Positions 1-11,324 of a stretch of DNA of 64,000 nucleotides are shown here, piece by piece. The notes beneath the pieces were generated by a model, which worked only from the letters and a program-made list of their open reading frames with translations, was not told where the DNA came from and searched no databases. The position numbers were made by a program, and so were the translations under genes. The DNA is taken from the NCBI GenBank assembly GCA_963921825.1, contig OY997590.1, forward strand, positions 43,417,039 through 43,481,038, written 5' to 3'. How positions within the stretch are numbered: position 1 is the stretch's first letter; every line of letters begins with the position of its first letter. The stretch comes from Erodium maritimum (lineage: Eukaryota > Streptophyta > Magnoliopsida > Geraniales > Geraniaceae).

Positions 1-1744
1 ATCAGATTATAAAAGCAAGTCTTCATCATGGTCTCTTTCAAGGCATCCATTTTAATCAAACAGGTCCACTAGTCTCACATCTACAGTTTGCAGATGATAC
101 CATATTTTTTATTCAAACCTCAGATGAGGGTGCTAAGTGTCTTAAGCTAGCTCTATCAATGTTCAAAGTTGCTTCTGGTTTAGCAGTAAACTATGATAAA
201 TCTATAGCCATTCTTATGAATGTGGATGAAGATGAGGGGCATGACATATTGCAGGCTTTGGATTGTGCTTCTAGAAAGCTTTCCTTTATGCATCTTGGGT
301 TCCCTTTAGGTGCAAATCCAAAAAGGATCAAAACTTGGGACAAGATTGTTCAAAAGTTCAAAATTGCCTTAAGCTTATGGGAGGCAAAGCTTCTTTCTCT
401 AGGGGGGAGAATCACACTTATAAAATCAACCCTAAGTGCACTCCCACTTTATTACTTCTCAGTCATAAAAGCTCCAAAGAAAGTCTTGAAAGAAATGGAG
501 TCTTGGCAAAGGAGGTTCCTATGGCATGGTACTTCCTCATCTAGAGGCTTTTGCAAAGTGAAATGGAACAATGTTTGTAGATCAAAGAAAGTTGGAGGCC
601 TTGGAATTAAAAATTTGGGCTGGATGAATTTATCCCTACTTGCTAAATGGTGGTGGAGGTTTTCTCTTGATGTGGATTCTCTCTGGAAAAGGGTCATTTG
701 TAGTAAATATGGCTGGATTGTTACTGATTGGGACCTCTCCTCATTCTCTGAAATTGGAAGCTCTAGTTTTATGCAGCATATTTTGGCAATCAATGATGAT
801 CCAACATTCCATCAGCTTTTTGATCTTAGAGGCTTGTCTTGGAAAATTGGTAAGGGTGATAGAGCCTCCTTCTGGTTAGACATTTGGTGGGGGGAAGTCT
901 CTTTCAAAAATATGTTTCCTAGACTCTATCTCTTATCTATGAACAAAAAGTTGTTGGTGTCTCAAGCCTGTTTTGAGGGACAGTGGGAGCTGGCTTTTAG
1001 AAGATTTCCTAGAGGGAGGGCTGAATCAGATCTGGTATCTCTAAACCTCATTCTATCCAGTGTCATTCTATCTAATCAACCTGATTTATTGACTTGGGTG
1101 GGTGATCCAAAAGGATTCACAGTCAAAAGAATGTATCATCTCTTGGACAACCAAACTTCTTCTGCTTTTTTGGTTAATTCATGGACTAGTACTCTCTGGA
1201 CCACTGGCATTCCCCCCAAAATCTTAGCTTTTTGCTGGCTTGCTTGCCTTGAGGCCATTCCCACAAGATGCTTTTTGGATGCTAGAGGGATGAACTTGTC
1301 ATTACAAGGACTGTTATGTCCTGTTTGTAATAATGATCTGGAGGATACATCACATACATTGCTACATTGTAGTACAGCTTGGAAAACTTGGGGGCTCATT
1401 CTATCCTGGTGGGGAATTTCTTGGGCTATTTCTTCTAGCATCAACTCCTTTTCTCTTCTTGGAGGTATATGGTTCCAGCTCAGTATAAATTATCTTGGAC
1501 AAGCATTCTTCTGATCACTTGTTGGCAGGTTTGGTTAGCCAGAAATCAAGCCATTTTTGAAAATACTTTCCCCACACCTGAGGAGTTATTTGCTAAAATT
1601 CAGAATCAATCTTACTCCTGGGAGTGGGCAAAATTCAAAAAAGCTGGACATTATTTCTCCTTTAATTCTTGGGCCTTCTCTCCTAAATCCTGTCTGCCCT
1701 CAAGAAAGGCTCCTTTGTTTTATCTTCTTACTGAGGTTTACTAG
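1..1744 (+). pseudogene. LINE ORF2 C-terminal part (reverse transcriptase, zinc finger), 5' end outside the window
   Basis: The frame is open from base 3 to 1514 and holds the C-terminal half of a plant L1-type reverse transcriptase. The catalytic box FADD is encoded at 87-98, upstream of the first ATG at 159, so that ATG is not a true start. It is followed by the usual FHLGFPLG-like block (here MHLGFPLGAN), the thumb (WEAKLLSLGGRITLIKS) and the cysteine-rich zf-RVT region ending in CPVC...HTLLHC near 1315-1372. The frame stops at 1514, but the typical end (WQVWLARNQAIF) continues in another frame to 1744, so there is a frameshift between about 1469 and 1510. In an intact LINE this protein would nick target DNA and reverse-transcribe the element RNA in the nucleus. 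The endonuclease and RT palm N-terminus lie to the left. Identity as LINE RT is secure. Confidence 0.93.
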
Positions 1745-2131
1745 AAGGCATTTATTGTTGGAATTTGTCTAGCCTGTTCTGAGACTTTTGAAGGTTCACT
1801 TCATTTGGTTTGTTTGGTTTTGGTTCTGTTTGGGTGGAGTTGGGTTGGGAGGGTTGGTTTGGGTACTGTGTGAGTTTTGTAAGGCTCTTATTAGTTCTTT
1901 TTGTTGTGCTTCTGTGTGTGGGGTTCTTTCCTTCCTTCTCCCCTCCTCTTGCTCTTGTCTGAGGGTAATTTAAGTGGTTTGTGAGTCTTTTTTCCTTTTT
2001 TTCTCTGCTGTTTGCAGTGGTTTGGTGTTGTTTTTCTCTTGCAAGCTGATTCTGAGTTCTTATTTGTGCAAGGTCTTAAGTGTGACTACTACAATCCTTG
2101 GCAGTTGTTCTCTTTGGCTGCTTGCTACTGA

Positions 2132-4710
2132 TGTAAGACCCGCTTTCGGTCGAACCGGTGACTCCGGAAGTCACTCGGGACTTTTCCGGAACTCAAACGG
2201 ATTAGCCATTATCACAGTTGGCTTCAAGGGAGAAAACCCTTTCGTTTGAGTATAATATCGGATAAAGTCAATTTTGGTCAAAACGAGACTTTATATCGAC
2301 TAAAGCTTCTTTTTTAAAAGTGCTGGAAAGTAATTTGGAAAATTAAATGAGCTAGAGGGACACTTGTCCTCTTTTGGTTGAAGGAGAGAAAAAGGGATGG
2401 TCATTGTCCCTTTTACCCTCCCAAAAGCTACTACAAAGGAATCTAGCTCAAGGGCCTTTAGGTCTTTACTTCTTCTAGGTATTATATTGGATTGGAGAAG
2501 CAAAATCAAGTCATTTTGCTCTTGTTGTAGCCGAAACTTAGAGGGGAAGCAAGGAAGGAGAGCTCCCATGGAGGTTTGAAGGAAAATCAAAGAAGAAGGA
2601 GTCATTTGGGGTCTTCCTCTAACCATCCACCCTCAAAATCACTAGCATCCTCTTCATCTCATCACTCTAGAGGTAATGGAACTCTCTAATCCTCATTTCT
2701 CTTCATCTATTTTCTTGGGTTTTGGGTGAAAAGTGCTAGATGATGTTGGGTTTGAGTAGAGATGGTGAGAGATGGTGTTGATGATGAACCTTGTTGGATT
2801 TTGGTTGAGAAATCATTAGTTGTTGGAAATTTTGAAGTGGGTTTGATTTGATGAATCCTTGGAAGCTTGTTTGTGTGTTGATTCCTACCATGAGTAGAGG
2901 AGGATTGAAGGATTTGGACTGTTTTGTGAGTTGGAAAGGGTAAATTTCTGGGTTTAAGGGTGGTTTTTCGGAGTTTTGGAGCTAGAGGTTGAAGAAGGGC
3001 GAAACTGCCCTGGTGCGCCACGGATCCGTGACGGATCCCGTGACGGGCGACGTCACGGCTCCGTGAGGGAGTCCGTGACGGCACTCGTCACAGCTCCGTG
3101 ACGGTAACCGTGAGGGTTAGCGTCACGGATCCGTGACCAGGTCCGTGACCCACCAGGGTGAGGGTTTCTTGAGGGTTCTTAAGGGTTTTGGCATCTTGGT
3201 TTTGAGCTGAACTTTGGAAGGGTTTGGGGGGTCTTTCTTACTGTCTAAGTGGAGCCTAATTAGCGTTTCTTTGTGTCCAAGACGTTGTGGATCGAGCTAG
3301 AGGAGCGAGGATCTCGCCGGGAACCGAGGAAGGAGCAAAGTGGTGATCACCGGACGTCATCGAAGTGTTGAAGAGGAGGACCTTGAGGTAGGGAAAGCCT
3401 TAACCTCTCGTTTATGATGCCTAGTATGCATGCTAAGCTAATAAAATTGGAAAAGGTCCTAGACATGCATATAGGATGCGAATAACTAGCGTAATCGTCT
3501 TTCAATTTCTAATAACCGGAAGTGTCTAGTGGTGACCGATTAGGATGCCATTCACTAGTGTAATCCGCTTTCAATACTTGGGATATGATTGTCTGGTAGA
3601 GGAGCCTTGGCAAAGCCCTCGGATTAGTTGCGTGTTAGGATCACATGCTTGGCTGTTGATTGCTTGGTGGATAGGCTAAGGAGTCTAATGAAACTAGTGG
3701 ATTTGCATGGGTAAATGCTTTCTTGAAGGTTTTATGATTAGTTGATTATACTCGTGCTTGCTCGTTGATTGTATTCGAATGATTACTTGTTTGCTTAAAT
3801 GGTTGCTTGGAGCATCGAGTATGACTGGTTGTACCGAGCGGTGCAATCAGGTGATCGATGCCCCGGTGGTTCGAAACTGGTAAGTGAACGGTAAGTTGGA
3901 ATTGTGTGATTGGTGTGCTATGTCTGCGTGATTCGTGTACTGTTTGTTGTGGTGAATTGGTGATGAGTGAGCCAAGTATGGCATTGAATTGGTGGTTGTT
4001 GAGCTTGTATTATTTCGTGTTTCGGTTGAGTACGTTATTCTATTATTAACTGCTTATTATTAAATTGTCCAAGCGTATGCTCTCCATGGGAGTAATACAC
4101 TTTGTTCCCGAGGACATAAAATCCCTTGGAGACGTTTCTGAGAATACCGATGATAAGCGCCCCGAAGGGTTGTTTCCGGTCGCCTCAATGTTATGCGTCT
4201 CCTCTGGATTTGAGGGAAAATCCGAGAGGACACGTTCTGTGGATCGGAGGGTGGAGACTTCATGTACCACGGCATTGGTTGACTTATCTATCACCTGTGT
4301 TTGTTAACATATTTGTGGTTGACTTTATCTGTGATCTGTTGATTTGAAGATCCATTTGGTTACGTGTTTTCCCTACTGAGCGTAAGCTCACCCCTGCGAG
4401 TTCTTTGTTGTGTCTACAGGTTTGATTGAGGAGTAGAGGCTTGGGAGCTTCTCGGTGTGGGTCCCGTAGAGACTTCATGTTTATACCCTTTGGTTTAAGA
4501 ACAGTTTTTGTAAGACTTATTATCACACCCCCTGAGGGTTATTTCATGTTTTGAACAACGTTTGATGGATGCGAGCTTTAGTATCGAAATTTTATGGTTT
4601 GAGGTACTTATTGGAGGTTTTCAAGGTTTAAATATTGTTTTATTGTCTATTCGTTTTCTATTACCCGTCATACCTCGAGTCCGGGCGATAACCGGATTTG
4701 GGGTGTGACA
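2132..4710 (+). mobile_element. Solo LTR A (long-LTR Ty3/Gypsy type)
   Basis: The 2,579-bp block starts TGTAAGACCCGC, ends TTTGGGGTGTGACA, and is flanked by a perfect 5-bp target duplication ACTGA (2127-2131 and 4711-4715). TG...CA ends, a 5-bp TSD and no coding region mark a solo LTR left by recombination between the two LTRs of a complete element. Its end resembles those of the B, C and D LTRs (GGGCGTGACA), and LTR E is its closest relative here, so I place it with long-LTR chromovirus-type Gypsy elements by inference. It interrupts the 3' UTR of the first LINE and is therefore younger. ORFs inside it have no recognisable domain. Confidence 0.9.
3010..3155 (+). repeat. Cluster of GTCACGG / CCGTGAC palindromic motifs in LTR A
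   Basis: About ten interspersed copies of CCGTGACGG or its reverse complement lie in 145 bp, several as the palindrome CACGGATCCGTG. Spacing is irregular, so this is not a simple tandem repeat. The same motif cluster recurs inside element B at 9085-9205. Confidence 0.8.
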
Positions 4711-5281
4711 ACTGATGTTGATTCTTTTTGGGGTCTGCAAAATTTTGCAGCATATCTGATCTATACCCTCATCTTCATTCCATTTCTGCTGCTGCTTCAT
4801 TTGGCTAAATTCTATAACTGGTTGCTGCTGTTCTCTTCATAGTTGCCTCGTTTGCTGCTCAAGATATCCAAGTCCTATCAACATTCAGTTCAAACTCAGT
4901 ACTTTCTCAGCTTCATTATGCAGCATTATATAACTTTGCAGCTAGTTGGAGAAGATCTTCCCAGTTATTAAAAGACTCTTAGCAGCTTTCTCATCTCTTT
5001 GGCATGATCAGCAAGCCTTATTTTGAAGTTGATCATGCCTTGTGTGGCAAGTTATCTCTTCCTTCCTTGTCACCCAAGTTTCCTAGTTGTTGGTTATTCC
5101 TTTAGGTTTTGAGTGGGTAAGTTTGGGTAGCCTTTTGCTTTCTGTTGTTTCCCCCCGTCGTAAAATCTTTCCTGATGGTTTGGGTGGGTAGCTTCGTTGG
5201 CTCTTCTCTTTTACACATTTGTAACTCCTCTTTTTCCTCAAAAGAGGTTTATTTAATATATGCTTTGCCGATAAAAAAAAG

Positions 5282-5358
5282 GCCCAGGAAGACTATCCAA
5301 CATTGGAAAATCACATAGCTGAGCAAAGGTTTGGAGATATTGCAGCTTATATTCACAA
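5282..5358 (+). pseudogene. LINE ORF1, N-terminal fragment up to the RRM
   Basis: In frame from 5282 this reads QEDYPTLENHIAEQRFGDIA and runs into the first beta strand of an RNA-recognition motif just before Gypsy element B. Removing B with one copy of the CACAA duplication continues the same frame at 13877. The N-terminus lies upstream, beyond the inserted LINE. ORF1 proteins of plant LINEs bind element RNA to form the RNP. Confidence 0.7.
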
Positions 5359-8300
5359 TGCAATAACCACTCCCGGTCAACGCCAGTCAACCTTGCGAAA
5401 AACAGGAAAATTTAAATTTTTTGGCCAGGTACTTAAATGAACCTAAATTTGACCCCGAGGGTTATACCGGACTTAAGTTGACCCCGATATCGACCAAAGT
5501 TAGTTCCGGGGGATTCAGGGCAACTTTCTGATCAATTTGGGAAATGTTGACTTTTCGGTGGAAAAGTCAACCGAGCGACGTTTTGGTCCATTCGATGACC
5601 ATTTCGGATCCAAAAAGCTTAGCCGTCATCGCAGCGGTCTTAGTTGAGCCGTTTCCTTGTAGCACGTGAAGTTTCGTAATTTCTTGGAAAAAGTGCCCGT
5701 TTGGGGCCCGAAACGGCCGAATTTCGCGAATCTGATTGGAAAATATCTAGAGGATATTTTCCAAAAAGGTGTGGGACCCACTTGGCCACATGTCAACTAT
5801 GTGGTGGTGTTAGGTTTTTGGACAAGACAAGATAAGACTACATTAGTGTTAGTTTTGTAATTAAGTATAAGTTGTGTTTTTAAAAACAAAACAAAAGGGA
5901 AGACATAAACAAGGTCTCGGCCAAGTGTTTCAAAAAGGAAAAAAAATGGGTTGTAGAGAGAGAAAGTGAGTTAGAAGAAGGAGAGAAAAGAGAAGAAGAA
6001 ATTGAAGGTTTTGGTGATTCCCGACGATCAAACCGGTAGATCGTCTCAACAATCAAAGAATCGAACTCCCATCGACTTTCTCTACGGTGAGCACCTAACC
6101 GATTTTCGTTTTGTTAAGTTCGAATTTTAGGGTTTGAGTTTAAACGATTCAAATATGGTTGGGTTTTGGTTAGAATTAGTTTAAAGATGAATGGTTGAGG
6201 TTTGGGGTTCGTTAGGAACGTTTTGGGGAAAAAAGGGAATTTTGCCATTGTGGCCGTGTGGGGCCCACATGCCCGGGTATTGGTTTTTCGTGTTTGGGTG
6301 GTTTAGGGCGTCCTCCAAGTCGTTAATCCACACCCGGATCGAAATTTGGAATTAAATTGGAAAGGTTGTAATTAACGGGTTTTAGGACCTTGAAACGCTA
6401 ATTATTTGACTCGGAAGTCGGAATTCTATTCCGTCAAGTACATTGGGACCCTTGAATTATTCTAAGACCGTAGAAATGAAAACGGGAATTTTTGGAGCCC
6501 CGGAAGGGCATTTCCAAAACCCGGGCAGATTCGCCATGTCGGGCGAATCGGGCCGTTCCGGGTCCAATATCGAGTAATTTGGGAGTGATCGACATTGTCG
6601 GGGTTACTTTTGGGCGTTAGGTTTATTAAAATTCAGCATTATGCCTGCAAGCTTAAAAGCGTTTAAAATTGTGTTCTTTTAGATCGTGCTGCAGACCGAG
6701 GCAAAGGAAAGCTAGGCGAGTGACGGAGATCACGACGGGTCTTATTTGGGCACTTTTGGAGAACACGCACGAGGTAGGGAAAAGTAGCCGGATCTCGGCC
6801 CTGACTAGGGAAAGTTAACAGTAGAATTGCATGTGACACCGGGGTGTCGTGGGTTAAGTAGGTTTATCGAATATTAGAAAGGCATGATACGGAAACGTAG
6901 CGAATATTAGAAAAGCTTGTGACACTTAGTAGTGCCGTAGGAGCAGAGAACTTATCGATGTTAGAATTACTGGAGGCATATGACCATGCCCGGAGGTTGA
7001 TTGTGAACTTATCGATATTAGGAGTACTGGAGGCATATGACCATGCCCAGAGGTTGATTGTGAAACTGTTGATATTAGGACTGTTGGAGGCATTGGTTAT
7101 GCCGGAGGTTGTTTGTGTATGTTGTGTCTTGGGTGGCCATGAGAGCCCGTGGTTTACTGTTGGTGTCTTGGGTGGCCATGAGTGCCTGTGTGATTGTTGA
7201 ACCCGTGTCTTTACTGTTGGTGTGTCTTGGGTGGCCGTGAGTGCCTGTGGGGTTGTTGAACCCGTGTCTTTACTGTTGGTGTGTCTTGGGAGGCCGTGAG
7301 TTCCTGTGGGGTTGTTGAGCCCGTGAGTTACTGTTGGTGGTTTTGAGAGGTCGTGAGTGCCCGTGGGGTTGTTGAGTCCGTGAGTTATTGTTGGTGGTTT
7401 TGAGTGGCTGTGAGTGCCCGTGGGGTTTTTGAGCCCGTGAGTTACTGTTGGTGTATCTTGGGAGGCCGTGAGTGCTTGTGGGGTTGTTGAGTCCGTGTTT
7501 ATGGTTGGTGTCTTGGGTGGCCATGAGTGCTTGTGGAGTGCTGAACTCGTGTTGCTGCTGTTCGTTGAACTTTGTTTGTGATTGTGATTGTGGTTACCTG
7601 AGGTTGTGGGCCCGCTTCATGAAATGGGGGTCCTCGATCACACGCGTCTGCACGATCAGACGGGGTAGGGGCCCGCCCGTCAGTAAAGGGGTCCTGACCG
7701 CGCGTGTGTGGTTCGGGGTTCTGAGTGTGACAGGTCGACCGCCTGGCCCGACTTTGTGTCGGGGAAGCGCGTGAGAGAGAGAGGTTATTGAGACAGGTCG
7801 ACCGCCTGGCCTGAGTGGTTTGGCAAAGCGCGTGATTGAAGGAGGTTACTGAGCAGCTGGTATGCGATCCTTTGTGATCTTGTTTGGTGTGCGATCCTTT
7901 GTGATCTTGGGTGTTGCGTGGTGGTCTTTTGAGTCCTTGGAAGAGGTCGTGGTCGTCGTGTCGGGTCTACTTTACGTGTCAGAGTGTTGAGTTGGTCAAG
8001 GAAGGTAACAGTGGACATGTGTCAGTCAGAGTACTTGGGTTGGGGATAGTGTTCCCCGGTGTTGAGTTTATTGTTGGTGTTACCAGCATTGTCACCTAAT
8101 TATGCCGTAGTCAGTTTGTTATCTGTGGTGGTGAGCGAACGGTCACCCCTAGCTGCTTTTCCTACAGGTACCGATCACGGGACGTACTAGGTGAGCTCTG
8201 GAAGCTTGAGGAGCTAGGAGCGGAGTCCGAGTTTTATCTTTTGAGTCTAGTGGCGGATACCTTGTACTTTGTCCAATTGTTGGGACGTGTTTGAGTTGTA

Positions 8301-8420
8301 AATATTATTTTGAAGAACAAATGGTGATTTTGAAGTGATTTATGGAAAAGGTTTTCAAATGGTTTATTATTTTAAACGTTCGCATCCCGAGTTCGGTTTT
8401 ACTGAAATTTGGGCGTGACA
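5359..8420 (+). repeat. 5' LTR of element B
   Basis: 3,062 bp from TGCAATAACCACTCCC (the first bases are TGTAATAACC in the 3' LTR) to TTTGGGCGTGACA. It holds about 560 bp (roughly 6575-7135) that the 3' LTR lacks, and a minisatellite at about 7110-7550. Solo LTRs C and D belong to the same family. Confidence 0.92.
7110..7550 (+). repeat. Minisatellite in the B 5' LTR
   Basis: Seven to eight imperfect units of about 55-57 bp built on GGCCATGAGTGCCCGTGGGG followed by TTGTTGAACCCGTG. Matching arrays occur in the 3' LTR (about 12530-12990), in C (27100-27770) and in D (39395-39830), so the array belongs to the LTR family. Confidence 0.85.
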
Positions 8421-8423
8421 GCT

Positions 8424-8435
8424 TGGTATCAGAGC
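8424..8435 (+). other. Primer binding site (initiator tRNA-Met) of element B
   Basis: TGGTATCAGAGC starts 3 bases after the end of the 5' LTR. It is complementary to the 3' end of plant initiator tRNA-Met, the common primer of plant Gypsy and Copia elements. Confidence 0.93.
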
Positions 8436-9084
8436 TCGAGGTTTCACACCTCGGACTGTACGTCAATTAGGTGGGGAGATTCTAGTCAGTAAAGTCCCGT
8501 CGTGCGTTGGGTACGCAGGTCGGAACCGTGTGTAGACCCGTTGTGTTTTAAGTCCTGTTGTGTTTGTGTGTATGTGCAGTACGGGGTTACTAGCATACTG
8601 TTTGTGTGTTGCTGCGTGAAACATTTTTAAACTGTCGCGACTCGACTCAGGGGTGCCCCAGTAGTCGAGCGTGACGGTGTTGATGTCAAGTGGGTACAAT
8701 GTAGTTCGGGGACGCCTGGACTGGGTTGTAACTACCTGATGTCAAGAAATGAGGTTTTTAATGAAGTGGACGCGTTTTAAGATTTGATTGGCCCTGAGGG
8801 CGTGTTTGATTTTGATTGGCCTTGTGGGCGGGTTTGATTTTGGTTGGCCTGGTGGGCGTGGTTCGGTGTTGGTTGGCCCGGTGGGCGAGTGTCGTTGTGT
8901 TGTTGTTTGGCCGTGTCGGCTTGTGTTTTGGTTGAGTTTGAATGACTTGATTTGTCTGTGAGTCGTGGCTCGTGTGTTTGTTGAATTGGTGGTCAAGAGT
9001 GTGTGTCGTTTAAGGCTAATTTTAGGGTTAAAACGGGTTAAGATTCTAGTTGGAACCGAGTTTGGAAAACAGGTCTGCGCGAGC

Positions 9085-9205
9085 GTCACGGATCCTGTCA
9101 CGGATCCGTGACGGACCAGAGCGATTTGGCGAATTTTAGGTTTTTGTCACGGCACCGTGATCCCAACCGTGACGGGGTCTGTCAAGAGTCCGTGACCCCT
9201 GTCCT
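9085..9205 (+). repeat. GTCACGG / CCGTGAC motif cluster in the B internal region
   Basis: At least six copies of CCGTGAC or its reverse complement, including CACGGATCCGTGACGG. This matches the cluster in solo LTR A at 3010-3155 although the two elements are otherwise different. Confidence 0.75.
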
Positions 9206-9416
9206 TCTCACCGTCTTGATTGTGCAATTTGAGGGTTGGCTTGGCGTGGCGGTGTTCACGGTTGTGTTGGTGTAGAGGTCGTAAGTTCGGTGTTAAGGGG
9301 TGAGGTCTTGGGTTCGAGACTCATCAATAGCCTACGGTAGTTATACAGCGCCTCGGTGTGAGAGTCTCACTACGGAGAGGGGTTAAGGTTGATGCGCTGC
9401 GGCGCCATACAAACTG

Positions 9417-9590
9417 GGTTTCCCCTATGTGAACGGGTGTTCGAGGTTTCCCTCGCGTGAACGGGTGGTTTGAGGCTTCCTTCACGTGAGTGGGTTATTC
9501 GAGGTTTCTCTCGCGTGAACGGGTGGTTGAGGTTTCCTTCACATGAGTGGGTTGTTTGAGGTTCCCTACATGATCGAGTGACTAGGGTAT
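9417..9590 (+). repeat. Tandem repeat of about 29 bp, six units
   Basis: Six imperfect units with the core TTTCCCTCGCGTGAACGGGT followed by GGTTTGAGG. Variants alternate between CGCGTGAACGGG and CACGTGAGTGGG. Confidence 0.8.
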
Positions 9591-10780
9591 TGATAGTGTG
9601 AGCAATAGTGTTTGCTTAGTTGAGAGCGTGATCCCCGTCTTGAGGTTTCTCTACGTGATCGGGTAATTGGGGTATTGAGGTTGTGAGCAATAGTGATTTA
9701 CTGATTTGAGGACGTGTTTCCCGTGTCGAGGTTTATCTTACGTGAGCGAGTACTTGAGGTGTTGATAGCGTGAGCAGTATTACGTTTGACATCAGGTTTT
9801 GAGGTAGTAGTTGCCCTGGTTAGATCGGTAAGTCTTTAGTGGGTTACTAGTATACCATAATCGAACGGGTGTCCGTGGAAGTGAGCATAACGCTCATCCC
9901 CTTTACTACTTTTCCCGCAATGGACAAGTAGCGAACACTGGTTTGGTTGCGGAAAGTTATAAGTAAATGCATAGAGGACCGTGTGAGGGTTGCACTAGAC
10001 CTTAACGGGGTGACTAATGGAGTGGGTGTTCGGTCTCCGATTTGGGCGTCAATTTTAATGGGTAACAGGGCGTCACACTCGTTTGCTTCGTCGAGTTGTG
10101 CTGAGTTTAGAGTCGTTGAGTCCACCCCTGCGTCGGGACATGCCGGTTGGTGGTGGTGTGGTGTTGACTAAGGTCTGTCGTGCCTACGAAGTTAGAGAAG
10201 CGAGCTGCTACAGGAGGTTCGAGAGAGGGCTCAAGAGCCCTGATGCTGGATCGAGTCCTCACCTCGAGGATCGGGTATGTTCGGAGTTGCCAGGAACGAC
10301 GACGGTAGTGGAGCGAGATCTTAGACAGACTGCAAGGATCCGTGAGGGTCGGCAGTGACTGAACTTGTGCGTGTATCCGTGGGAATGATACTTACGAAAT
10401 GACAACCTTTAAACGTAATCTTGGGAATCGATTGGCAGGCGAAGTGTCGAGCCAATACCGACTGTTACTGGCAACGAGCTGCGAGAGTCGCCGCATTCGC
10501 GTCTGACAGTGCACGTGGGTAGCACTAAGAGGAGCGCAACATCAGGGGGCATATCTAGTGGAGCGGGATGCGGAGAGCGGTCGCGGAGTTGGTATCGCGG
10601 TGCATCATTCGTCGGCAGGTGAGAGTCGAACAACAGCGTCCCGCTGGTTTACTACAACCACTGCGGGTTGCGTAGTAGAATTGGGAGCTTGTCACGATGG
10701 GTTTCATGAACAGTTAGCCTAGTTCGCCTACAACAAGAGCTTACAGGCCAGTATCTTGATGTCACCGTTCGGAGCGTTGT

Positions 10781-11289
10781 ATTGTAGGCCGTGTCGGTCG
10801 CCCGTGTGCGGGGCGGAAGGGAGGAATAAGAGTTTACTGGGTCTAGAACTAGACGGAGAGACAGCTGAGTCGGTCGTGCCGAAGCGTGAGCGGTTGAAGA
10901 CCGCGCAGAGTCAGCGGGAGTTACACTGACAGACGGCGCCGACCTCTCGAGTCAGCAGTCGGTGGTCATGTATCCCTAGAGGTGAGTCCGAAAGGTGGAC
11001 TGGTGCGTTTCAACCGCGGCGGAGGCGGGTTAGCCCCGCGGTGTATCGGGCCTTTCTAGGTCTTGAGTACGTCATTGAGTGGGCAGATGTCGAGAGGACG
11101 GGTGATGTCCCGTGTAAGGAAAAACCGATGTGGGAGATGGATCCACGAGAGCAGGTCCTGCGCGGAAGGGTTATCCGCTTAGAATTGGTGTTATGGCGGC
11201 ACCACGAGGCTGAGTCGACTTGGGAACGCGAGGACGAGGTTCGCGCGAAGTACCCAGATCGGTTCGACTCTTGGGGTGCGTTGTTTTAA
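10781..11289 (+). pseudogene. Gypsy integrase C-terminus and chromodomain-like tail (remnant)
   Basis: Two frames together give the end of a chromovirus integrase. Frame from 10922 reads YTDRRRRPLES, then GGHVSLEVSPKGGLVRF and LAPRCIGPF, which is the conserved C-terminal integrase block, before a TAG at 11057. The frame at 11041-11289 continues with EWADVE, then VLRGRVIRLELVLWRHHEAE and STWEREDEVRAKYPDRF, the tail typical of Tekay/Del pol proteins. Upstream (10781-10921) similarity is visible only through several stops. The catalytic D, D and E residues are absent because the core is deleted. The stop is 35 bp before the 3' LTR, as in intact relatives. Confidence 0.85.
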
Positions 11290-11310
11290 ATTTCGCGGAC
11301 GAAATTCCTT

Positions 11311-11324
11311 TAAGGGGGGTAGAT
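11311..11324 (+). other. Polypurine tract of element B
   Basis: TAAGGGGGGTAGAT lies directly before the TG of the 3' LTR at 11325, where plus-strand DNA synthesis is primed in LTR elements. Confidence 0.88.

Larger units (their letters stand above)
1745..5280 (+). mobile_element. LINE 3' UTR and poly(A), split by solo LTR A
   Basis: T-rich non-coding sequence follows the RT pseudogene at 1745-2131 and resumes at 4711-5280 once solo LTR A is removed. It ends in CTCAAAAGAGGTTTATTTAA, a short spacer and an A8 tail at 5273-5280. The same terminal sequence (CTCAAAAGAGGTT, then a GATAAAAAAA tail) ends the second LINE at 14997, so both belong to one family or share a 3' end recognised by the RT. 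The base after the tail (5281) starts ORF1 of another LINE, which suggests this LINE inserted into that one; its left target duplicate is outside the window. Confidence 0.85.
8421..10780 (+). other. Internal region of element B without recognisable gag, protease or RT
   Basis: About 2.4 kb between PBS and integrase remnant. I see no gag, zinc knuckle, protease or RT motif on the plus strand. It contains a roughly 31-bp imperfect tandem repeat around GATTGGCC..GGGCG (8785-8895), the GTCACGG motif cluster (9085-9205) and a roughly 29-bp tandem array (9417-9590). Short ORFs here, such as 10083-10358, match no family I know. Confidence 0.7.

Noticed and set aside
1788-2249. Two hydrophobic ORFs after the LINE RT
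   Set aside because: T-rich LINE 3' UTR, and the second one runs into solo LTR A.
10083-10633. ORFs within element B considered as gag
   Set aside because: No gag core, zinc knuckle or protease motif; the frames are short and overlapping.
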